Source: Deroplatys truncata
Lineage: Eukaryota > Arthropoda > Insecta > Mantodea > Mantidae
Assembly (NCBI GenBank): GCA_030765065.1
Contig: CM060979.1
Location: 110,782,350-110,846,349 of the forward strand
DNA length: 64,000 bases
Reading direction: 5' to 3'
Positions 1 through 12,574 of the stretch are shown here, piece after piece. Numbering within the stretch: position 1 is the first letter of the stretch; each line of letters starts with the position of its first letter. The notes beneath the pieces were generated by a model. The model saw only the letters and a program-made list of their open reading frames with translations. It did no database searches and was not told the DNA's origin. A program made the position numbers and the translations under genes.

Positions 1-1052
1 GCGATTGCGCATATGGTCATCTCGTCATGCATCTCAGCGGTAGAGAATTGACACAAAAAGCCGAAGTGAATTGTACAAATGTGGTTCCAACAACTGTTGT
101 AAGCGAAAAGGCACCTTCAAGGCACGCTCTGAAGCCAGACACTAAAGATGAACAAGCAAGTTTAAGCACGTGCGTTTAGCGTTTATAATAGACACAGACA
201 CCGACAGTAAATAAACAGAATCCTATCGACAAACACACAATATTGTCTGAGAGAAGGCACTTGTCATTAACGAACGCGGACACCCGCAGCTTGCCTTAAG
301 CTGCAGCCGAATAAAGGGATTATGTGGCGGATGTCCTTGGTTTGCAGAGAATGAGAAGGTGTAGCAAACACGCCTCTACATTTACTGGCCCTGCTTGCAC
401 TCTTACACTGACGGAACCAGTTTCGCGGACCTCCACACCGTGTGCCGAAAACGTGTGCTCTACATGCATCATCTGCAACCGGTCATCTTGGATACACTTC
501 ATATTCGTGGACGTTAGTGTCGCGTACAGTTCAACATATGCCTTACGCAACCTGCAACGCGTAGAAGCGAGGCATATGATCTAAAATAACCCAAGTTTGT
601 TAGTTCTTTAAATGGAGCACGTTTGAAGCAAAGGTTTGTTTATTTATTTCGACTAGGAAGGCTGACTAACCTTGCTGCTTGTACTTCAGTTTGAAAAAAA
701 TTGGAAATATTTTATCCAAATGGATAGTTTTGAGCAACAAGCTATTTTTAAAAAAGATAAAGGAGAGACACAGCACTTCAAATTTCTAAAAACTAAGCAA
801 TTTGTGAGTATAGGGAGAAACTGATTTTACAATCCAATATAGCCTATAATATGTATGCAGGAGAACACAAGGCCTAAAATATTAGCTTTGGGATTCAGCT
901 CAGGCCTGCAAAATAAGTAGATATGAAAAAATATTCTAATTAAAAAATCAGGATTAAAATTAAAATATGTACTAGAACATAATCTTACTAAATTATATAG
1001 GTTAATATATAGGCATTTCGAAAATGAAGGTGAACCAACGAATAACATACAA

Positions 1053-1225
1053 GTTAACTCTAAAGGTTCTCGGGACCCTAACCAGGTAAGTTGATGGTTT
1101 GAAACCGGCGTTTTGAAGGTTTTTCATCAGTTCTTCCTTAAGACGCAGAGGATGAACTCCTTCGAAACGTTGGTTTCAAACCATTAACTTACCTGGCTAG
1201 AAGCCCGAGAAAATTTAGGGTTATT
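1053..1225. repeat. Foldback inverted repeat (MITE-like hairpin)
   Basis: The left arm (about 1053-1121) and right arm (about 1160-1225) are reverse complements with a few mismatches. The core CCAGGTAAGTT(G/A)ATGGTTT occurs in opposite orientations, with TTCTCGGG further out on each arm. The loop is about 38 nt. No transposase is present. It is likely a foldback or MITE copy. A transcript through it would form a long hairpin. Confidence 0.75.
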
Positions 1226-1899
1226 ATGCCGTCAGGAAAGCTTCAGCTCTTATTTTAACGTGAAAGTTATTTACATTTGTTATTTTGTCTTCTGCAATTC
1301 GTAATTTATTGTGAGGTTTGCTACAATCGTTGATGGTCTCTGTTCATTTCAGGTACGGGTCCCTGTGTGCCCACTGCACACACGTTGGTTTGACATCAGT
1401 CGCAGGTCAGAATTCGCTAGTGCTATTTGCTACGTACTGATTATAGGGTTTCGGAGTTTGTCAGAACGCCCGAATGCAATACGTGAGCGCAATCAGGATT
1501 TGTTGGGACACTGCCATTAGACGTCTTTAATGCGTATACTTAAACTATCAGGGACTGTGTTGGAACAAATCTATGTTTCCAAAGCAATATATTACACATC
1601 CGATTTGTGATATGTTCGAAAAGACGTACATTCCTTGAACTGTGATTACAAAATTAGCATGTTTTCCTTGTATCAAATGATCAATGTAAGGTTATTAGTA
1701 CATAATGTTTCCCAAAACAATAACAAGTGCGATGGTCATACGTATACCCTCTAACATACAATAATTTATTGCGAAAGTATTTTTGTTTCCAAAATACTTA
1801 TTTCTGTAGAAAACCTGTAAACATTTTTATAATTTAAATTTCATGGGATGCCACTGTCCCAATAATGCGCCATGCCATGCGCGACCTTTGTAGCAAACA

Positions 1900-2330
1900 G
1901 CAGCTGGATAGGATACAGAAGCTCACAGAGCGAGATTGTGGACAAAGCTATGGATAAGAGAAGGTGTACAAAGGGAGGGGCCTCCGGAAACTAGAGCAGA
2001 GCATCGCAAGCAGGACACAGTGGCCCTTTTTGCTTCTAACATGACCTGAGGTAGGGAGGAAGGGAGGGACAGAGAGACCCGAAAGGCGAATACGGGCGAC
2101 GATGTGCGCTAGCAAGGGCGGGTCTCTACCAATTCCAGATGGAGCACATCCTGGTGCCGGCTAGCCAAGCCTTAGGCCCGTGCTCCCTGGAGGTCCCGTT
2201 GGCCCGAGACGTACGTCCAGGTAGGGGATTGGCAGACCCACCAAACGCCAGGGAGAAACTTTCCTAAGCGCACAATCCATGGTCCCTTCGCAACACACCT
2301 AACGCCGGTACTTCAATCCTGAATCATATG
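1900..2330 (+). repeat. Unclassified dispersed repeat, copy 1
   Basis: This segment is more GC-rich than its surroundings. It resembles 63700-64000 in the same orientation. Shared blocks include a CAGTGGCCC-like segment, a CCAAACGCCAGGG / CCAAGCGCCAGGG block and a GCAACACACC end. No open frame or terminal repeats were recognised. It could be the 3' part of a retroelement. Confidence 0.5.
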
Positions 2331-2511
2331 AAAGGTAATGCTGGGGCAAGAAATGATGGTTAGGAAATACGTGCTAGAAGAGGAACCACCCCAGAATTCG
2401 CCTACCGACTCGGAAAACCACGAGAAAACCCATCGTCAGATTGGTCGGCCCGAATGGATAAGGAAATAACTTAGTAATAAATATAATCAAATTAGAGGCA
2501 TTTTATATTAA

Positions 2512-3135
2512 GGAAGAGTGGCTAAGAACCGCTCGTCTCACACCAAGGCAGCCCGGTTCGATCCCAGAGACTCTCATGTGAAGTTTGTGGTGGACAAAGC
2601 GGCGTCTAAGCGGGTTTTGTATTGGTAAAATACTTATTATTAATCCTAATTGTATTAAAGTTGATAAAGCAATAATTTTTTTTCAAATCATATCTTGTGT
2701 TTTCTTGGTCAGACCGAGAACTTTTAGGACGCCCCTCGTATTCATTGGCTTTTTATGCAGAATATACATAAGCGAAAAAACAATCTTTAAAATAGTTGCT
2801 GCTTATCTTGCCATATTTAATATGAATAAAATACCCCGAAGTTTGCACCTAACCCTTATATAAATATTGTTAAAACAGAAATAACCAATAAAACACTTAA
2901 TATCCGGGTTCTCCGTTTCCTCCCGCCATTCATTCCACCAGCTGCTCCATCATCAGCTTTCCTTTTATCCATTTCATATCATCTACTTCATCTCTCTCAT
3001 ACCAGGCAGCGGGCTGATCACCCATCCTGGATATTCTGTCTGATCCAAAGTGTGTACTCCTTGACAGGCCTCTGACCCAGGGAACCGCTTGTAAGTCCTG
3101 GGAGTGTAATTTCTACATACATGGGGGTAAATAGA
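2512..3135 (+). repeat. SINE-B (tRNA-derived), interrupted copy
   Basis: The head has an A-box-like AGTGGCTAAGAACCGCTC and a good B box, CGGTTCGATCCC. The body GTGGTGGACAAAGCGGCGTC is shared with the inverted copy at 4101-4443. The body stops near 2620 and resumes near 2905 (GGGTTCTCCGTTTCC), continuing to about 3135. The intervening ~285 bp is foreign. It is bordered by a degenerate direct repeat, TAAAATACTTATTA versus TAAAACACTTAATA, suggesting a later insertion. Confidence 0.7.
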
Positions 3136-3825
3136 GAAAGAAGAAGATGGCTAAGTCCAATGAAAAAAAAAAGCATACTGCAAATTCCCCATTTGCTCAT
3201 TAGTGGCGGCGACTATACTCGCGTGCGGAAATTCTAATGAAAGAAGTGCTTATGATTTCTGAATGTATTTGGAGTTTATAAATAAAGGTGTGGACTAAAG
3301 TTTATTTTCAAAGTACGCAAGTATTCGAACAACATTCCATTGGGTTTAATTTAATTTTTATGCAAAGCAGCGAACATTACTATGCTTAACTCACTATGCT
3401 TAACTCTTCTTCCCAACATTACTACGAATGGTCCTTAGCATTAAGCTTGGTTAATATATCAGCAAATATAATTTATTATCACGAAAATGCAATTAATTGT
3501 ATGTTGTCACGATAGGATTTTATTTCCCGTATAAATCTTAAACATAGGTTTTATGCGCAAAAATTTAAAGCCAATTTTAAGAGACAAAATGGGCAACATT
3601 TTTCTGTGCAAACGGCTTTTCAAATGGGAAGAATTCCTGAAAATATTCGCATGTTTTAAGCATGTGCGATATAAATGCGAGTGTGCTTTATTCAACTTTC
3701 CATATTCGAGTTTTGCTCTTTAGTATCACATACACGTACGTACACACACGCGCGCTAGATTGCTCGGTAGCGACGTTTTCCTAAGATTTTTTTTTAATCC
3801 GGAAATTGAGAATAAGCATTTTCAG

Positions 3826-4487
3826 TGATGGTATAGTGGGGTTTTTGATCAAGTAGTGGTACCGTGCTAGCCTCTAGTTCCTAAGGTCGCGCGTTCAAAC
3901 CCGGCAGAGGGCGATGGATTTTTTCGGGCGTAAAAATCCTTAGTACGGCTTCCTTCGGAAGGGAAGTAAAGCCGGTGGTCCCGTGTCGTAGATTTACGGC
4001 ACGTAAAAGAACCTCAAGCCTGATAAAGAGGCCTCTGAGCAAAATTACGATGTTTCACGCCCGATATCGAATGGGACGCTAATGACCATAGTAGTTAAAT
4101 ATTCATTCATTATCTGTTTACCCTCCTCTTATGTAGGACTTACACCCCCCAGGGGTTACAAGCGGGTGCCTGGAGTCAGAGGCCCGTCGAGGAGCAGACA
4201 CTCATGGATCAGACGGAGCATTCAGGATGGGTGATCAGCCCGATGAAGGAAATAGAGGAAACGAAATGTTGGTGAAATGGATGAAAGGAAAGCTGATGAT
4301 GGAGCAGTTGCTGGAATGAATGGCGGGGGAAACCGGAGAACCCGGAGAAAACCCGCCCAGACGCCGCTTCGTCCACCACAAATCCCACCCGGGCCGCCTC
4401 GGTGGGAGGCGAGCGGTCTAACCACTCGGCCACGGCGTCGCCTCATAGTAGTTAAATAGCGTCCATAAATAAAACTCAATTTAATTT
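3826..4487 (+). repeat. SINE-A (tRNA-derived), split by a nested SINE-B
   Basis: The head (GGTATAGTGG, then GCGCGTTCAAACCCGG as B box) is followed by the conserved SINE-A body with GCTTCCTTCGGAAGGGAAG and the ACGGCACGTAAAAGAACCTC block. It is interrupted at 4100, and its tail (GCGTCCATAAATAAAACTC) resumes at 4458. The head carries a small insertion after the A box. Confidence 0.8.
4101..4443 (-). mobile_element. SINE-B inserted into SINE-A
   Basis: It is flanked by a perfect 14-bp direct repeat CATAGTAGTTAAAT (4087-4100 and 4444-4457), which is the target-site duplication. Read on the minus strand it starts with a tRNA-Ser/Leu-like head (GCCGTGGCCGAGTGGTTAGA). The shared GTGGTGGACGAAGCGGCGTC body follows and it ends in a short ATGA-type tail. 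This gives the relative age: SINE-B moved after this SINE-A copy was in place. Confidence 0.88.
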
Positions 4488-5522
4488 TAATTTACCACCA
4501 TCCCTCGAACAGCCTGATGGCGTATGCAGACGACTTAAGAGACCGTCTGACCTGCCGTCAGTAATCCTTGACAGCTTTGTTTGTATTGCCAATGCTTTAT
4601 TGTAGCTAATCTGAAGGCAACTCCTTAAGAATTACTATGATTATAATTTACAAAATATTCAGCCTGAAATTTTTAAATAATACGGCTAACTGAGTAATGT
4701 TTTTAATTAAAATAATAAAACCATTACAGAGTAGTATATGCACACAATGTTGCCAATTTTAACTTAAAAAGAGCTTCGAATGCAGACATTTGAAAGATGT
4801 AATATAGAACTTTTCCCGGAATGCATGGCTTGCTCTTAATTTTAAAAGATAATATTGCACTAGTCCACGGAGGACGACGGGGAGGTGGTGGTTTGTTATA
4901 TCCGACGTCACTGCGTAAAGTCCAGAAACAGTTCAACCTAATTTCCTTTCGTCCTGGCTTTAATTTTTTAAAATTTATTTGTTTATAATTCTTGAAAATT
5001 CCTACGTCTGATTATAACGTACACTAAAGCGCTCTAAACCTAACTCATCAAGAGACTTAAAAGTTCTGCGTACGCTGTTTTAAAAATAAATTGCGAGCAA
5101 AGTATGTATAACGCTTCATGCAAAATTCTTGCCATACAGCACGCAGCACAGTTGTAACTCAGATAATAAAACTGTATTTAAGTAATTGTTCATATTCTAA
5201 CATAAGAAGAAATTGCATGTGGCTTAAAAATAAAGAAAATAGAAAACAAGAAAACAAGCTTGCTTTTCCTTTTCTGTATTGAAATCATCGCAATAATAGA
5301 ACCTGACTTTTAAGTGTTCCAGAATGCAATAAGACCTGAAACGTTTGAAACAATATGTTCTTTAGCTACGATATACAATTTTTCAAAAACAAAAACCGTA
5401 ATTCCTGGTCAGAAGTCACGAACTTTCACCTGCTTTCCTGCCTAAAATGTACGGAAGTAGGTACTAAGAAAAATATGGAATGATGCAATGTGTAGGTTTG
5501 GGTGAATGGATTATCTACCTAC

Positions 5523-5705
5523 CCTTTTCCACGCAAAGGTGTAAGCTACGTCCATTAGAGTGAAGTCGTCCCTGAGGCATTCACCAGCATAGATAATATC
5601 CACCCGGTGTTCGGAACTCAGCCCAAACTTCATCCGGATGAACTTCTTGAGATGCTTCATGCTCACGGCAGCAGGGCATTGCAGGTACCTTCGCCTCAGT
5701 GGCGT
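5523..5705 (-). CDS. Psc: Psc exon 5: first part of RAWUL (ubiquitin-like) domain
   Basis: The 183-nt exon (61 codons, phase 0 to 0) has acceptor cttgtttcag (AG at 5706-5707) and donor GTAGGT after 5523. It reads RRRYLQCPAAVSMKHLKKFI, then RMKFGLSSEHRVDIIYAGEC, then LRDDFTLMDVAYTFAWKR. This is the RAWUL beta-grasp fold of PCGF2/4, which in family members binds Polyhomeotic or other PRC1 partners. The domain is cut before its last strand: vertebrate BMI1 continues with a G-P-L-containing strand after the equivalent W-R-R. The remaining exon is not recognisable in 1-5522, so the gene runs off the window. Confidence 0.94.
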
Positions 5706-7610
5706 CTGAAACAAGCAAATACTTCCATATGACTTCTGAATGCTCCAACGAACAACGAGTTACATTTTTTGGATTCTCGTTTACGATAATAGCGCCAGTT
5801 TTAAATTAATTTCTAGAATGATAAACTGATGAATGATGATGACTCGTGTTTACAGATGAAAGGAAAATTATTAAATGCTGCACTAACCTGGTTTTACAAC
5901 GATAAAGAATTAGACAATTGCTAATTTTATGTTATAAAACCAATTTTGCTACACAAAATTATCTTCTGTAACCAGCATCCACGTTTAAAAGAGATGAAAC
6001 AATATCATGATAAATAATAATAATAATAAATACCTATAATTAATCTAAATATATGAAAATAATTTTTGTTATAGGAACTCTTTCCTGATAATGCTTTTAA
6101 TTCCGTTTTATTTTAAAAATGCTGTAGTGCTCCAAATCTGGATAATTTTTTTAATATTACATTCAATAACCAAGGTTGCTATGATTGTCTATCGATGTTC
6201 AGACGAGCACAAAAATCGAATTGTGTAACTTTGTAACTATTGTGATGAATGGGAATTTACCGTTGTTTGGTGTATATAATTTAGCAAAACTGTAATACAT
6301 TTTGTGTAGAAATGTGCAGAATTAGTGTGCATGATACAACACATTAATTCGAAACGGGAGACGCCTTTTTCTTTAGAATGGTTGTCATTTGCAGTCCTCT
6401 CCTAAACTGTGAGGCCTGCTTTCGTCCATAATCGCCTATAATTTATTATAACCAGGCGGTTCTATACCTAGTGACGTCATTATGTGGGGTTTATGAATCC
6501 CTAATTTACTTTCTTGTGTATTACTTTAACATTACATGTCCTTATTCGTGTACGCACACGTTATTTAAACCGCATATTGTTTTAATTGATATATAGATAG
6601 TAAATAAATAATTAAATCCACCTCTTATAGTAGAGACAAGTTTGTATTTGAGGGCCTAGCAAATTATGGCTCATTAAAAAAAATTATATATACACATATA
6701 TAATATACATAAATAAGAAATATACACATAATCTACGAAAATAATAGTAGATTATGACACACGAAGTAAAGGAGGGGTTTATTTTGCGAGCAGAAATGTT
6801 TCGCAATCCTGCGAGCAAAATGAAACCACTTTTAGTAACGTGTGGCAAATACTATTTTTTAGTCAGCGACCGAATTTGTAAAATATTAATAATATTATAT
6901 TGATTCCTGAAACTGAAATCACGTTTAGAACGCGGTTCTTGAAATCAGAGAAATGTTAAAAAGCGAGATGTCATATGTTTTCATGTTTTGTTGATTCGTT
7001 AGCAGTAATTTTCAGTGAAATTATTTTCAACGTGTTTTGCCTTGTACCAGTCAATGAAACGATTAAATGCTATATCATATTGCTTTCGAATTTTTTGAGG
7101 GTAAGTACTTCTAGTGTATCTTTTCTGCTGCTTCTGTAATTTCACCTGGCTCTTCCATTTCTTCTGAATTCATAACGTTCGCTATTTAATCTTTATGTAG
7201 GTTATACTAGATAAAAGAATAACGTTTTAGATCAAAGTAAGCAGAAGGCTGCCAATATAACGTATAGGTTAATTCTAGAACGAATTGCTATAAATTGAAG
7301 TATGATGATTTGTATTGTGAACAGATAAAGCGAGCGCATGAGAAACTATCATGTAAAAAGACATAATGAAAAGTAAAAGCTAATCCCAAGTCGAGTTATT
7401 AAACATGTGCAAATATAAAAGGTAATTGCCATGTGATTGGACTTGCAACCAAAGTTGATCACAGTGAAGATTATTACACTAGTGCGATAATCTAAAGCTT
7501 TTAGCTCGTGTGCACTGTGTTTTAAGTTCTACTTTTAGACCGTGCTGTCTAAAAATAATATTATATTTATAAATTAATTTTATAACAAACCTATTACAAT
7601 TATCACATTA

Positions 7611-8745
7611 AGGGAAAGGCCCCTAATTTGAACCGCCTCTTAAACTGAACCGCTCCGATATTTTCCAAACTGTTCTAGATGTCGCCATAATCCTAGCAGA
7701 AGCGTGTCGTGTACAGCTATGAATGCTTGGAGTTGTTGACTTTGCATTCTGAGCTGTGGTTTCAGTTCTATGAAGTGTTGTGTGTTTTTGGTGCTTCAGA
7801 AGTAATATTTGACTCGTTTAGCTAAGCTTATACGACCAATTAGGTAAGTTTGAGATGATCTATATATATTACATGTTATGAAGTGTTTATTTAGTAACAA
7901 TATTCATGCACACGTTTTTTCAAGCAGCGTCTCTCCTATTCACATAGATGCTAAAGCTTCCAAAATGGCATGGCTCGTAAACTGAACCACTGTTTGAACC
8001 CTATATTGAACTGGTCCAATTTAGGAAACCTATTGATGTTCTAGGGTTGTTCAACTGCGAGTAGTATATCTTGTGAATAAATATCGATATAATATGCTAA
8101 GTTAAAAAAATCATGTTAAAAACAGTGGATGACATGAACATGTGAATTGTGACTTGTTTGAAATGATGGACATGATCCAGTGTGTGAGTTGTAGGATATG
8201 ACTTCACCAAAGGTGTGTAAAAGTTAGTGACAAGAAGCAAGTGTTTTATTTTGAAGACTGTGTGTAATTACACTCTTCTGTATGAGAGTAAAAATTAGTA
8301 AAAGCTCTATATTTGCAAATAATACCTATTCCAAAAACCAAGTGATTGTCATTATATAAAAATTCAAAATGTTCAACGAAATTGCTATTCTTATCACAAT
8401 TTTGGACTCTACTTTTGTTGCTGACAGCATATTTGTTTTGAATGTACAATAAAATATGTGTATTTTGTATTAATAAAAATACTTTTAAACTTAAAAGTAT
8501 GTGGTTCATTTTAAGACATGGGTGGTTCAATATAAAGACCACGTTCCTAATTTGAACCGATTCATACCATCTCACTTTTTAAATGTTATTTAATTGGTAT
8601 TTGTATTAATTTTAAATTGTGTTGAGGAAATTTATAGCGCAAGGATTTGTCACTTTAACGCTTGTGTTTCTGAAAATTTTTATTTGAAATTATAATTATT
8701 ATTTACTATTTAGGCTCAAGTGGTTCAATATAGGGACCTTTCCCC
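7611..8745. mobile_element. TIR element (~1.1 kb, non-autonomous, TA target site)
   Basis: The left end AGGGAAAGGCCCCTAATTTG and the reverse complement of the right end (GGGGAAAGGTCCCTATATTG) form ~27-bp imperfect terminal inverted repeats ending in a TTGAACC motif. TA lies just outside both ends, as for Tc1/mariner-type insertion. GAACC/GGTTC-type motifs recur inside (near 7980-8030 and 8510-8570). No transposase frame was recognised. Confidence 0.7.
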
Positions 8746-10439
8746 TATTAGTTGACAAAATTTTATAAAGATACTCTACCTAAATGGTTATTTAAAAGAC
8801 ATCGATTTTCAAGCTTAATTGTATGTTATTAGGTCATTAGCAGTACACAGATCTAACATCAGATATACCGGCATCATGAAAATCACAAAATAAAAAATGC
8901 CACAAATTCGGAACAATAGTATTTCACTTCTTGTCAAAATAAATTTTACAACCCTAATTCTTTAATTAAAAAAGTCTCCTTTTTGTTTTTGAAAAACGAA
9001 TAGACCTGAACCTGCACCTGCACCTTCGTCTTTTGCAAAATAACACAGTCAGGATAACCCCAATCATCACAAGACTCACAGAGAAGAGCTGGTAGGGTTA
9101 GCAGGGAACAGTTCATCCCTCTCGTGATTATGTTAAGACATATTCTCCCCCTTTCCTTTCTCACAAAGACCTTGTGATAATTGTCGGGAGGACGTCTCGA
9201 AAGGAGGAGTTCTCTCTGGGGAGGGGAAGGAGGAATTAATGAAGACAAGGGCTTGACTTTTCCTGTTATGCACCGTTTCCCTCTTACCTACAATTTACAT
9301 TATTATCCTATTACCCGGCATTGCACTGATAGATTCTATAAGCGCGGAATTGAAAATAATGATTTTTTAACGTCGTAAGTTGCCTATAATTTGTAGCTGT
9401 AGGAGCCCGGGTCTAGTTGGCACAGTTTAAACTTGTATTTTTATGAGCTTTAATATAGCTAATATTATGATGCAAATCTATCTACGAAAAAGTTGAATTA
9501 CGTATGTAGGTTTAGAAAATAAAATATAACAATACCTCATAAAGGTAATTAAGAATCCAATTTATTTGAACCTCGACACGTGTGTTAACTTACGCCACAT
9601 CGAGGTGTATTGGCACAAGTTGAACACATTCTTGTAATATAATGAAAATAACACAAAATCTAAGCTCAGAGAATCAATAATTCAAGCATACGAAGAAGAT
9701 AATGCCATTTGCGTTCATTCAACAAAGTCTGTAGGAAAAGGTGTCACGAATATACTTAAAAATCTTCATCTGACATCAGAATTACAATTCAGACAAATAA
9801 CGTCTCATTTGACAACGCATGTACATTTTAAATAGGCGCTTCACCCACGCTTCTCCAGAACTTATCCACGCAACCAAGCAAAATGTTTTCATCATCGTCA
9901 CCTGCGTATTTTAATGGCAATTTCCTAGTAAGCTTGTTAATTTGGTTCCTTTTAATGATTTCTCAAAATGTCGCCTTCTGGTTCCCGTTTTATTTTGGTC
10001 TTATTTAGATATTTGGTTTCCGCTTACAGCCTTTAAGTGGAATTTGTTTTCGCTACGGGATATGCAGGAGGTATTTGAACATAGCTCTTGTGCTCTAGAG
10101 GAACCAAGCTTGTCCATGACAACTGATGAGTTAGGTCTATCAGCGACATAAGACGGTAGAAAACCTTTATCAGTTTTTCTATAATATGTTCTTGGCATAT
10201 ATGAGGCTGCTTGCAGCTGTTAAAATAGGAACGTTAGAAACCTTACAGGGAGGTTAGTTGGCTCAATGAGTCAACATACCCCATAAAAATCCAAATATAC
10301 AATAAATACTTGTAACAAAGGCTAACGTGGATGACCAACCCCCATGTCTAAGCGTCCTTGCACAAAGTTCATGGGTTGCCAAGTTTTTAACGGTGTGCAA
10401 CTTGACTTTGTAGCCAAATACACCCTCTGGCCCTTTATC

Positions 10440-10900
10440 TAAAACGTAAGTGTTTTACAGTTCTGTCTAGGTTGATCAAATACTGCCAATTTGTACATAA
10501 GGGATTAAAAAATATGAGTATGGGTAGTCCAAGCAGTACAGTTTTACGTATAAGGGGTTAAAAATAAAGTAGGTAAGGGGGTAGCTTTTAAGAATTTCGA
10601 GTATTATATGATTCAAAATAAAATTAGGTGGTTTTCGGAATTTGTAATGTAACTTATGATTCTTGCCAACTCCTATTATATAATTGTGCAATAGTTTGAC
10701 CCTATGGTTTAAACAGTGGAGATTTCTACATAAAGGGTTGGGAATATGGTAGGGATAGCTTTTTAGAGTGTGCGGTAGGAACGTTGGTTCCTATAGTAAA
10801 AGCGTACAAAGTCAAAGAACGTTGGTTTATATGCTAGGGGTTAAAAACAGTGATTGAATGTAAGGGTAGCTTGTCATTTTTGTCAGATTATAGAATCCAA
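10440..10900 (+). repeat. Degenerate direct-repeat tract (TAAGGGGTTAAAAA-type)
   Basis: Phrases of the kind TAAGGG(A/G)TTAAAAA followed some 15-35 bp later by GGGTAG(C/T) recur about five times (around 10500, 10550, 10735 and 10840). Spacing is irregular, roughly 60-180 bp. The origin is unknown. It may be a decayed satellite or an internal part of a transposon. Confidence 0.45.
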
Positions 10901-11944
10901 ATGTACCCGGTTTAGTCAAAGTCATACCAAAAATGTTACTTCAGTGAAATACGAGGGAAATGTGATGATATGAACGATATACAACTAACTCCCCCTAAAA
11001 TAATTCAATTTTAAAACATCTTAAGCCTTGCAATTTACCCCTTTGGGCTCGAAGTCATTTGCAATTAAGTGCCAAAAGCAGCCTCTGATACCCATATTCA
11101 ACGAAACGGGATTGAAATTTCGTCACATGAATGTGAAAAAGAAATCCCTATGCCCCAGCTTTCAAAATTGTGGAAATATTATATAGCCTATGTCCATCTG
11201 GAACAATAAGGTTTTTCAGTGGCGAAAGAACTATCAAAAGTACAGTACCTCACACCCACCCATACACACACAAAATATTCTCTTGTTATAATATTAGTGT
11301 AAATAGATACCTATAGATAAGTGGATTGCTTACTGGCAATAATTTTCCGGTATTGGCCTATCATTTACACTTTACATACAGATGTCAGCATACACCAAAT
11401 CTGTTTTTTCTGTAGCATGCACGGAATACGTGCCACATTATTAGAACTGATAGTACAACCGTGTTGCTGAAGTCCATGCTTGATTTACGCGGGAATGGAA
11501 ATTCTGTTGTGTAATAAATATATTTCACCACATTATGTCCCTGCGTGAGCAGTTGCCATGGCTGCCGTTGAATAAAGGAAAAGTTTTCCATTCACAGTAT
11601 AAAATCCTCCATACCTGGTTATATCGACTTTCGGCGAGTTTACCGGTAGTGTCCCAATTATCTAACTTTCCATTGAATACCGCGTTATTTGTTATCATTC
11701 CCCAACGCACATTTCCCCGTATTTGAAATTCTCTCCGTGTTCAAATCGTGACTGGCAACCCACAAAACAATTTAAAAGTATATTAAAATATCACATATTG
11801 AACTTAGATTCAACTGACTGTTAAGAGTGCGGCTTTTGTTTTCCTCTCTGCCTCCCCCTAACCCCTTTCTCTTTTTGAAAAAAAACCATTAATATCACTA
11901 TTATAATTTTGCATTTATTTATGCTGCAGAATTTTATTTTTTAT

Positions 11945-12210
11945 ACTAGCAGAACCCGCAGCTCCGTTCGCGTTATTGCATTAAATACAGAAATTATCTA
12001 TCTCTCTCCTAGTCTTAATTTTCTCTCTGCCTCCCCTTCCCTCTTCCTTTCCCAATCTTCCTCCTTCTCTTGCTTATCGCTCCCTCGGTGTCTCTTTACA
12101 CTCTATCTCTCTCTTCTATTCCACCCCTCCACCCTCTCACTTACACTTTTCTCTTCTTTAAATGAAATTACATGTCAACAAAACTGGCTTTTCTAGTTAT
12201 TTAATAAAAT
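11945..12210 (+). repeat. Pyrimidine-rich dispersed repeat, copy 1
   Basis: CTCCGTTCGCGTTATTGCAT precedes ~150 bp of C/T-rich sequence, then an ATTACATGT and AAAACTGGCTTTTCT end. The same order occurs inverted at 15920-16180. The 95-codon frame across it is low-complexity Ser/Leu and is not a gene. It is probably the 3' end of a non-LTR element or SINE. Confidence 0.55.
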
Positions 12211-12574
12211 TAACACTTAGGTAGGTAAAAAGTTTATCAGCATGCGAACTTGCGTGTGTTTGTTATGTGTTGGGTACTATACTGTTTCTCGCAATAATAT
12301 GTAACGAAATATTAGTGTAACTTCTAAAATATTCATTCTAAAGCTATTTGTTTTTATTTTGCGGCTCATTAGAAACATCTGCTTGTGGAAATTGATCAAG
12401 ACGCCATAAATATTTTCTAAGAAGGGTCTGAGATACACTATATAGCAGATTTCGTGACAATAGATTTAGATATTCTTGCGTGAAAATGCTAAAAAAAGGG
12501 GGGGGGAGAAGGAAGAAAAATTTACCCGAAAAATTACAGTTGCGGTTATATTAGGTATACCTAAGTATATTTTT

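Larger units (their letters stand above)
1..5522. other. Region 3' of the last recognised Psc exon (intron or downstream)
   Basis: No convincing coding exon was found on either strand, including a search for the GPL-containing end of RAWUL. It contains a foldback hairpin (1053-1225), a GC-richer dispersed repeat (about 1900-2330), an interrupted SINE-B (2512-3135) and a nested SINE pair (3826-4487). Positions 1-1052, 1226-1900 and 4488-5522 hold nothing I recognise. Overlapping short reading frames on both strands at 320-584 match no family known to me. Confidence 0.5.

Noticed and set aside
320..584. Overlapping 76- and 86-codon frames on opposite strands
   Set aside because: No family recognised, and no splice pairing with Psc was found.
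4515..4560. AYADDLRD reading, reminiscent of the YxDD reverse transcriptase motif
   Set aside because: It is only about 8 residues with no flanking reverse transcriptase similarity and a nearby stop, so chance is likely.
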